Shown here: in pieces, positions 6,555 to 10,913 of the stretch
How the letters are laid out: every line of letters begins with the position of its first letter
Position numbering within the stretch: position 1 is the stretch's first letter
NCBI GenBank assembly: GCA_035556515.1
Contig: DATMEO010000146.1
Coordinates: 1 to 10,913, forward strand
From: Gaiellasilicea sp035556515
GTDB taxonomy: Bacteria; Actinomycetota; Thermoleophilia; Gaiellales; Gaiellaceae
Direction of reading: 5' to 3'
DNA: 10,913 bases
Made by a program: the position numbers and the translations under genes
Notes under the pieces: generated by a model
What the model was told of the DNA's origin: nothing
Databases searched by the model: none
The model's input: only the letters and a program-made list of their open reading frames with translations

Positions 6555-6955
6555 CTAGATCGTGCGATCGCGCAGAGCGCCCGCAGGCCGGTCTCGAGCT
6601 CCTCGCTCCGCGTCCGCTCCAGCCGCTCGCGCAGCACCGGCAGCAGCTCGGCGCGCGTGCGGCCGTTCACGAAGACGACGAACTCGAAGCCGAAGCGCTG
6701 CTCGTACTCCTCGTTCAGGCGCGCCAGCTCTTCGAGCACCTCGGGTTCGGCGCCGCGCTGCTCCTCCGAGGGCTCACCGATGCGCGGGTGCGTCGCGAGC
6801 GCCGCCACCTGATCGGCCTCGGACAGCGCCAGTGCGACCTCCTCGGCGGCCGCGAGCGGATCCGGCCGCGCGGCCAGCTCGTCGACGAGCCGCGTCCGGC
6901 CCGAGAACAGCGGCGTCAGCTCCGCGACGCTCAGCTGCCGCGGTAGCTCGCGCAC
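6521..6955 (-). CDS. uraD: OHCU decarboxylase (2-oxo-4-hydroxy-4-carboxy-5-ureidoimidazoline decarboxylase)
   Basis: Catalyses the last step from urate to (S)-allantoin, removing CO2 from OHCU, which otherwise decays to racemic allantoin. The family core is clear: THPRIG with the catalytic His56, then SEEQRG with a probable catalytic Glu65, LNEEYEQRFGFEFVVFVNGR (residues 80-99), and ELLPVLRERLERTRSEEL (103-120), a hallmark of the alpha-helical UraD fold. The start is uncertain. GTG 6955 is the nearest start codon upstream of the homologous region; it gives 144 residues and overlaps uraH by 25 bp. Family members usually have 160-175 residues, so the N-terminus is somewhat short. The open frame continues upstream to 7513, but that part reads through uraH and the deaminase and is not expected to be translated. 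The 3' end overlaps the start of the urate oxidase by 34 bp. Confidence 0.9.
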   Translation of the reverse strand: MRELPRQLSVAELTPLFSGRTRLVDELAARPDPLAAAEEVALALSEADQVAALATHPRIGEPSEEQRGAEPEVLEELARLNEEYEQRFGFEFVVFVNGRTRAELLPVLRERLERTRSEELETGLRALCAIARSRWEQHRWTRTI

Positions 6956-7230
6956 GAGTACGGAGAGACGAGCAGCGGGACGTGGTAGTGGCCGGCGTCC
7001 AGGTCGACCTCGAGCTCGACCCGCTTGAAGAAGGGCGAGGGAGGATGGAAGACGAGGCGGTACGTGCCGGGATCGAGGTCGTCGGAGAGCCGCGCGCGGC
7101 CGTCGGCATCGGTTCGCGTCTCGGCCATGAACATGTCGCCGCGGTAGAGGACGACCAGCACGCCGTCCGCGGGTTTGCCCACGCCGGTGTCGAGCACGTG
7201 CGTCGACAACGAGATTGCCGCAGTCGTCAT
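6931..7230 (-). CDS. uraH: 5-hydroxyisourate hydrolase (transthyretin-like protein)
   Basis: Hydrolyses 5-hydroxyisourate, the product of urate oxidase, to OHCU in the cytoplasm. The 99-residue protein is close to the minimal length for the family and works as a tetramer in characterised members. Seen directly: LSTHVLDTGVGKPA (8-21) with active-site His11; TDADGRA (40-46) with Arg45; HYHVPLLVSPYS (81-92); and the diagnostic C-terminal tetrapeptide YRGS (96-99). These are the conserved residues that separate HIU hydrolases from vertebrate transthyretin. No signal peptide is present, so it is cytosolic. The ATG overlaps the stop of the upstream deaminase gene as ATGA, indicating translational coupling, and the next gene, uraD, starts inside its 3' end. 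Alternative functions are unlikely given the intact signature and the neighbours. Confidence 0.96.
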   Translation of the reverse strand: MTTAAISLSTHVLDTGVGKPADGVLVVLYRGDMFMAETRTDADGRARLSDDLDPGTYRLVFHPPSPFFKRVELEVDLDAGHYHVPLLVSPYSCASYRGS

Positions 7231-8561
7231 GGGGCGAATCTACTCGCCTGTGCACGGTGCGCGCGAGCGATCTCCGTTTCGTCCGCGCGCACAAGCGCTC
7301 CGCCCTGGACGACGAGCTCACCGCCGACGTAGAGCCGGTCGACACGATCCGCGCCGGCGAAGACGAGCCCGGCGACCGGATCGGCGGCTCCTGCGAGCGC
7401 GAGCCCGTCCGTTGCCCAGACGGCGAGGTCGGCGCACATCCCCGGCGCGATCGCACCGATGTCGTCGCGGCCGAGCACACTCGCGCCGCCGCGTGTGCCG
7501 AGCCGAATCGCATCGCGCGCCGTCATTGCCGTCGGGCCGCCGCGTCCCCGCGCGACGAGCAGCGCCTGCTTGACGTCGTTGAAGAGATGGCTGCGCTCGT
7601 TCGAGGCCGAGCCGTCGACGCCGAGCCCGACGCGCACGCCTGCCTCCGTCATTGCCTGCACGGGCGCGACGCCGGCGCCGAGGCGGAGATTCGACGTCGG
7701 GCAGTGGGCGACGCCGGTTCCGCTCTCGGCGAAGCGCGCGATCTCCGGCGGGGAGAGGTGGACGCAGTGCGCGCACCAGACGTCGCCGTCGAGCCAGCCG
7801 AGCGAGTCGAGGTACTCGACCGGCGTGCACCCGTACAGCTCCTGGCAGTACGCCTCCTCCTCGACCGTCTCGGCAAGGTGCGTGTGCAGGTTGAGGCCGA
7901 GGCGGCGCGCGAGCTCGGCCGACTCGGTCATCAGCCGGCCAGTGACGGAAAAGGGAGAGCACGGGGCGACCGCGATCTGGATCCGCGCGCCCGGTCCGGT
8001 CTCGTGCAGCTCGCCGACGAGGCGCTCCGTGTCGGCGAGCACTGCATCGATCTCCTCGACGAGCTCGTCCGGCGGGAGGCCGCCGTCGGCGACGCCGAGG
8101 TCCATCGAGCCGCGCGAGGCGACGAGGCGGCAGCCGAGCTCGCGCGCGGCCTGCACCTCGGCCTCGACGAGGCCGGTGCGCCCACGGGGGAAGACGTAGT
8201 GGTGGTCGAAGACGGTCGTGCAGCCCGAGAGCATCAGCTCGGCGATGCCCGTGCGTGCAGCCGCGTACTCGGCTTCCGCGTCGATCCGCGCCCAGGTCGG
8301 ATAGAGCTCGACGAGCCACTCGAAGAGCGTCGCTTGCTGGCCCCGTGCGCGCGTGAGCGTCTGGTAGAGGTGGTGATGGGTGTTGACGAGGCCGGGCGTG
8401 ACGACGGCGCCGCCGAGCCCCGCACGTTCGTCCGCCTCCGGCTCTTCTCCCGTCCCGACCGCCGCCACGAGGCCGTCCTCGACCAGGATCCACGCCGCTT
8501 CGAGCTCCGTCCCCGCGTCGTCCATCGTCAGCACGTGCGCGTCGGTGAGCAGGGACTTCAT
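7227..8561 (-). CDS. Amidohydrolase superfamily deaminase, probable 8-oxoguanine deaminase
   Basis: A 444-residue cytosolic metal-dependent aminohydrolase of the guanine deaminase/TrzN/AtzB group. Best match from memory is 8-oxoguanine deaminase, which turns 8-oxoguanine into urate and ammonia. Visible: NTHHHLYQTLTRARG (60-74) with metal ligands His62 and His64; APCSPFSVTGRLM (199-211); LHTHLAET (225-232) with His228 and proton shuttle Glu231; DVWCAHCVHLS (260-270); TGVAHCPTSNLRLGAG (282-297); and GLGVDGSASNE (312-322) with Asp316. The block CSPFSVT...LM and VDGSASN is typical of the 8-oxoguanine/hydroxyatrazine subgroup. Start ATG 8561 is chosen because the superfamily beta-strand begins right after it; upstream starts would run into the divergent gene. 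It is the first gene of the urate operon, which supports a urate-forming role. Database labels such as hydroxydechloroatrazine hydrolase would be weaker here. Confidence 0.9.
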   Translation of the reverse strand: MKSLLTDAHVLTMDDAGTELEAAWILVEDGLVAAVGTGEEPEADERAGLGGAVVTPGLVNTHHHLYQTLTRARGQQATLFEWLVELYPTWARIDAEAEYAAARTGIAELMLSGCTTVFDHHYVFPRGRTGLVEAEVQAARELGCRLVASRGSMDLGVADGGLPPDELVEEIDAVLADTERLVGELHETGPGARIQIAVAPCSPFSVTGRLMTESAELARRLGLNLHTHLAETVEEEAYCQELYGCTPVEYLDSLGWLDGDVWCAHCVHLSPPEIARFAESGTGVAHCPTSNLRLGAGVAPVQAMTEAGVRVGLGVDGSASNERSHLFNDVKQALLVARGRGGPTAMTARDAIRLGTRGGASVLGRDDIGAIAPGMCADLAVWATDGLALAGAADPVAGLVFAGADRVDRLYVGGELVVQGGALVRADETEIARAHRAQASRFAP

Positions 8562-8600
8562 CTCTCCGTACCGTATCGTTGCCCGCGTGGAAGTCATCAC
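8562..8600. promoter_or_regulatory. Compact divergent promoter region between urate operon and xanthine dehydrogenase operon
   Basis: Only 25 bp (8562-8586) separate the two start codons. On the + strand TATCGT (8574-8579) fits a -10 element and lies 7 nt before GTG 8587, which would give a leaderless message. On the minus strand TACGGT (8575-8570) fits a -10 element 8 nt before ATG 8561. A partial -35, ATGACT (8597-8592), precedes it by 16 bp inside the first codons of the FAD subunit gene. The two -10 elements share two base pairs, so polymerase could not occupy both at once. GGAGAG directly abuts ATG 8561, too close for a normal ribosome site. Elements are read by eye and are tentative. 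Confidence 0.35.
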
Positions 8601-9378
8601 TCCCCGAGCTCTCGACGAGGCCCTGCGCGTGAAGTCGGAGCGGCCAGACGCAAGGCCGATCGCGGGCGGCACCGACCTGCTCGTCGAGCTCAACTTCGAC
8701 CGCGCGCGGCCGGAGACGATCCTCAACCTGGCCGAGGTCCCGGAGTTGAAGGGGTGGGCGCGCGACAACGGCGTTCTGCGCCTCGGGGCGGGTCTGACCT
8801 ACACCGAGGCGATGCAGCCGGAGCTCGCCGAGCTCCTCCCCGCACTCGCCGAGGCGTCGCGCACCGTCGGGTCGCCGCAGATCCGCAACCGCGGCACGAT
8901 CGGCGGCAACCTCGGCACCGCCTCGCCCGCCGGCGACGCGCATCCGCCGCTCCTCGTCGAGGACGCGACGGTCGAGATCGGCAGTGTCCGCGGCGTCCGC
9001 ACGCTGCCGCTGACCGAGTTCTTCCTCGGCCCGAAGCGGAACGCGCTCGCCGAGGACGAGCTCGTGCTCGCCGTCCGGATCGACCCGAGCCGGCAGCCGC
9101 AGACGTTCATGAAGGTGGGGCCGCGAAATGCGATGGTGATCGCGGTCTGCTCGCTCGCCGTGGGCGTCGACCGCGAGCGGGGCGAGCTGCGCGCGGCCTA
9201 CGGCTCGGCCGGCCCGGTGCCCGCGCTCGTGACCGCGCCGGTCGACGCGCGCGCCGACTTTCCCGGGCTCGTCGCGGACGCGGCCCGCCCGATCGACGAC
9301 GTCCGCGGCACCGCCGCCTATCGTCGCCACGCGCTCACGGTGCTGACGAAGCGCGCGCTGGACCGGGTTCTCGCGTGA
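8587..9378 (+). CDS. xdhB: Xanthine dehydrogenase family, FAD-binding subunit
   Basis: The medium, FAD-carrying subunit of a three-subunit molybdenum hydroxylase. It passes electrons from the 2Fe-2S subunit to NAD+ or another acceptor. The 263-residue size is typical of stand-alone subunits of the CoxM/XdhB/PucC type. FAD-contact motifs are present in order: PIAGGTDLL (residues 24-32) and TIGGNLGTASPAGD (104-117), in the PCMH-type fold, followed by the C-terminal CO-dehydrogenase flavoprotein domain with KVGPRNAM (176-183) and DVRGTAAYRRH (238-248). GTG 8587 is selected because homologues begin a few residues before the EAL helix; there is no Shine-Dalgarno sequence, and a -10-like element 7 nt upstream suggests a leaderless message. 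It overlaps the next gene by 4 bp (GTGA). The subunit type alone does not fix the substrate; the neighbours point to xanthine/hypoxanthine. Confidence 0.92.
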   Translation: MEVITPRALDEALRVKSERPDARPIAGGTDLLVELNFDRARPETILNLAEVPELKGWARDNGVLRLGAGLTYTEAMQPELAELLPALAEASRTVGSPQIRNRGTIGGNLGTASPAGDAHPPLLVEDATVEIGSVRGVRTLPLTEFFLGPKRNALAEDELVLAVRIDPSRQPQTFMKVGPRNAMVIAVCSLAVGVDRERGELRAAYGSAGPVPALVTAPVDARADFPGLVADAARPIDDVRGTAAYRRHALTVLTKRALDRVLA

Positions 9379-9833
9379 AGATCAAGCTGACCGTCAACGG
9401 CGAGCCGCGCGAGGCCGACGTCTGGGCGGGCGAGAGCCTTCTGACCGCGCTCCGCGACACGCTCGAGCTGCCCGGCTCGAAGAACGCCTGCGAGCAGGGC
9501 GAGTGCGGCTCCTGCTCCGTCCTCCTCGACGGCGATCTCGTCTGCGCGTGCCTCGTCCTCGCGGCCCAGGCGGACGGACATGAGGTGACGACGGTCGAAG
9601 GCCTCCGCTCCGAGGACGGGCTCCACCGCGTCCAGCAGGCCTTCGTCGAGACCGGCGCCGTTCAGTGCGGCTTCTGCACCCCGGGCCTCGTCGTCGCGAC
9701 CGCGGCCCTGCTCGAGCGCGTGCCGAGCCCGAGCGACGACGTCATCCGCGAGGAGCTCTCCGGCAACCTCTGCCGCTGCACCGGCTACGCGAAGATCTTC
9801 GACGCCGTCCGGCTCGCGGCCTCCCGGGCATGA
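9375..9833 (+). CDS. xdhC: Xanthine dehydrogenase family, 2Fe-2S iron-sulfur subunit
   Basis: The small electron-transfer subunit of the molybdenum hydroxylase, linking the Mo site to FAD. It has 152 residues with two 2Fe-2S domains. The N-terminal plant-ferredoxin-type cluster has Cys39, Cys44 and Cys47 (NACEQGECGSCS) and Cys59 (with a neighbouring Cys57). The C-terminal helical domain has Cys98 and Cys101 (QCGFCTPG) and Cys133 and Cys135 (LCRCTGY), so all eight ligands are present. The GTG start overlaps the FAD gene stop (GTGA), and its own TGA overlaps the Mo subunit start (ATGA), so the three subunits are translationally coupled. The order FAD, Fe-S, Mo is common in bacteria. The symbol follows E. 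coli naming; Bacillus would call this pucE. The open frame extends far upstream, antisense to the deaminase, but homology begins only at GTG 9375. Confidence 0.95.
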   Translation: MKIKLTVNGEPREADVWAGESLLTALRDTLELPGSKNACEQGECGSCSVLLDGDLVCACLVLAAQADGHEVTTVEGLRSEDGLHRVQQAFVETGAVQCGFCTPGLVVATAALLERVPSPSDDVIREELSGNLCRCTGYAKIFDAVRLAASRA

Positions 9834-10913
9834 GCACGGCGCAGCCGACCAAGCTTCAGCTCGGGCGCATCGGCGACGCAGCCACCCGGCACGACGCGAC
9901 ACCGAAGGTCACGGGCGAGTTCGCCTACTCGAGCGACCTGAGCGCCGCCGGGATGCTCTGGGGCGTCACCGTCCGCAGCCCGCACGCGCACGCGAAGATC
10001 GTCGAGCTCGACATCTCGCAGGCGGTGCAAATGGCCGGCGTCCACGCGGTGCTCACGCACGCCGACGTCCCCGGGCAGAAGACGTACGGGCTCGAGTTCG
10101 CCGATCAGCCCGTGCTCGCCGCCGAACGCGTTCGCTACTACGGCGAGCCGGTCGCGCTCGTGGCCGCGGAGGAGCCGGAGCAGGCGCGCCGCGCCGCCGC
10201 CGCCGTCCGCGTCGAGTACGAGCTGCTCGAGCCGGTGGTCGACATGGAGCGCGCGACCGAGCAGCCGCCGCTCCACCCCGAGCGGCCGACGATGGCGCAC
10301 GGCTACCGCGACGACGAGCGCCCCAACGTCGTCCGCCACCTCGTCATCCGCCACGGCGACCCCGAGGCCGAGGGTGACGTGTCGGTCAGCGGCGTCTACG
10401 AGATCGGGATTCAGGATCAGGCGTTCCTGGGGCCGGAGTCGGGCCTGGCCGTGCCGGACGGCGAGGGCGGGGTCGACGTCTACGTCGCGACCCAGTGGCT
10501 GCACGTCGACCGCGACCAGGTGGCGCCGTGCCTGGGCCTGCCGCCGGAGATGGTGCGCATTCACCTTGCGGGGGTCGGCGGCGCGTTCGGCGGCCGCGAG
10601 GACCTCTCGATGCAGATCCACGCGTGCCTGCTCGCGCTCCGCACCGGGCGCCCGGTGAAGATGGCCTACAGCCGCGAGGAGTCGTTCGTCGGCCACGTCC
10701 ACCGGCACCCGGCCCGCATGCGGTACCGCCACCACGCCACGGCGGCCGGCGAGCTGGTGAAGGTCGAGGCCGACCTGCTGCTCGACGGCGGCGCGTACGC
10801 CTCGAGTTCGACCGCCGTGACCTCGAACGCGGCGTCGTTCGCGGTCGGGCCCTACGACGTCGAGAACGCGCTGGTCGAGTCGACCTGCGTCTACACGAAC
10901 AACCCGCCCTGCG
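9830..10913 (+). CDS. xdhA: Xanthine dehydrogenase family, molybdopterin-binding large subunit (3' end outside window)
   Basis: The catalytic subunit that hydroxylates a heteroaromatic ring, most likely hypoxanthine/xanthine to urate. 361 residues are visible and the frame runs off the window; the family is about 750-800 residues. The N-terminal a/b hammerhead domain has RHDATPKVTGEFAYSSDL (residues 20-37) and YYGEPVALVAAE (103-114). The Mo-binding domain follows, with GIQDQAFLGPESGLAVP (193-209) and the cofactor loop GVGGAFGGRED (248-258). By alignment from memory, Gln195 corresponds to bovine xanthine oxidase Gln767 and Glu257 to Glu802; the latter contacts purines and is lost in aldehyde oxidases, which supports a purine substrate. 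The expected Arg880 equivalent (an RGFG motif) would lie just past the last visible residues, TNNPPC. Translation is coupled to the Fe-S subunit by ATGA. Other azaheterocycle hydroxylases remain possible. Confidence 0.93.
   Translation, partial: MSTAQPTKLQLGRIGDAATRHDATPKVTGEFAYSSDLSAAGMLWGVTVRSPHAHAKIVELDISQAVQMAGVHAVLTHADVPGQKTYGLEFADQPVLAAERVRYYGEPVALVAAEEPEQARRAAAAVRVEYELLEPVVDMERATEQPPLHPERPTMAHGYRDDERPNVVRHLVIRHGDPEAEGDVSVSGVYEIGIQDQAFLGPESGLAVPDGEGGVDVYVATQWLHVDRDQVAPCLGLPPEMVRIHLAGVGGAFGGREDLSMQIHACLLALRTGRPVKMAYSREESFVGHVHRHPARMRYRHHATAAGELVKVEADLLLDGGAYASSSTAVTSNAASFAVGPYDVENALVESTCVYTNNPPC

Noticed and set aside
4521..6812. 763-codon open frame on the plus strand across the cyclase, DUF3830 and urate oxidase genes
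   Set aside because: It is antisense or out of frame to three genes with recognisable motifs, and its own product is low-complexity and charged.
6956..7513. Extension of the uraD frame upstream of GTG 6955
   Set aside because: It reads through uraH and the deaminase 3' end with no family similarity; UraD homology begins only near 6950.
8562..8768. Longer N-terminus for the deaminase
   Set aside because: It would overlap the start of the divergent FAD subunit gene, and the superfamily N-terminal strand begins right after ATG 8561.
7318..9330. 670-codon open frame on the minus strand across the deaminase and FAD subunit
   Set aside because: Shadow frame: residue composition is unlike a folded protein and both underlying genes are certain.
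7215..9374. Long 5' extension of the 2Fe-2S subunit frame
   Set aside because: The extension runs antisense to the deaminase and through the FAD subunit gene. Homology to 2Fe-2S proteins starts exactly at GTG 9375, which overlaps the FAD stop.
1..10913. tRNA/rRNA genes, CRISPR arrays, transposases, att sites, long direct or inverted repeats
   Set aside because: None seen on reading through; the window is almost fully coding and only weak short hairpins were found in the small gaps.

Overview
The window comes from a very GC-rich genome with strongly GC-biased third codon positions, frequent GTG starts, gene starts lacking obvious Shine-Dalgarno sequences, and overlapping genes. This fits a high-GC actinobacterium, possibly of the Thermoleophilia type (Solirubrobacterales/Gaiellales). 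That lineage guess is inference from composition and gene content only.

Layout. Left part (1-2124, + strand): the 3' end of an aldehyde dehydrogenase, a 12-TM MFS transporter and an unrecognised two-TM membrane protein. Next (2135-3471, +): an M20-family amidohydrolase of the allantoate amidohydrolase/N-carbamoyl amino acid hydrolase group, unusually short, translationally coupled to a small one-domain cupin. Then (3559-4971, +): an eight-TM class III adenylate/guanylate cyclase with intact catalytic residues and a histidine-rich membrane part. A five-gene minus-strand operon follows (read 8561 to 4977): 8-oxoguanine deaminase-like amidohydrolase, 5-hydroxyisourate hydrolase, OHCU decarboxylase, membrane-bound cytochrome c urate oxidase (PuuD type) and a DUF3830 protein. 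Diverging from it with a 25 bp gap (8587 to the window end, +) are the three subunits of a molybdenum hydroxylase, most likely xanthine dehydrogenase: FAD subunit, 2Fe-2S subunit and the start of the Mo subunit, which runs off the window.

How they work together. The right two thirds is a purine-degradation locus. Xanthine dehydrogenase and the deaminase would both make urate, from (hypo)xanthine and from 8-oxoguanine. PuuD would oxidise urate to 5-hydroxyisourate, passing electrons to its own cytochrome c rather than making H2O2. UraH and UraD would then carry the product to (S)-allantoin. No allantoinase is visible, but a candidate allantoate-processing hydrolase lies 1.8 kb away on the other strand. 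The least explained parts are DUF3830 at the operon end, the compact M20 hydrolase with its cupin, and the histidine-studded membrane cyclase inserted in the locus. I saw no mobile elements, RNA genes or CRISPR, and no gene-free stretch over 300 bp.
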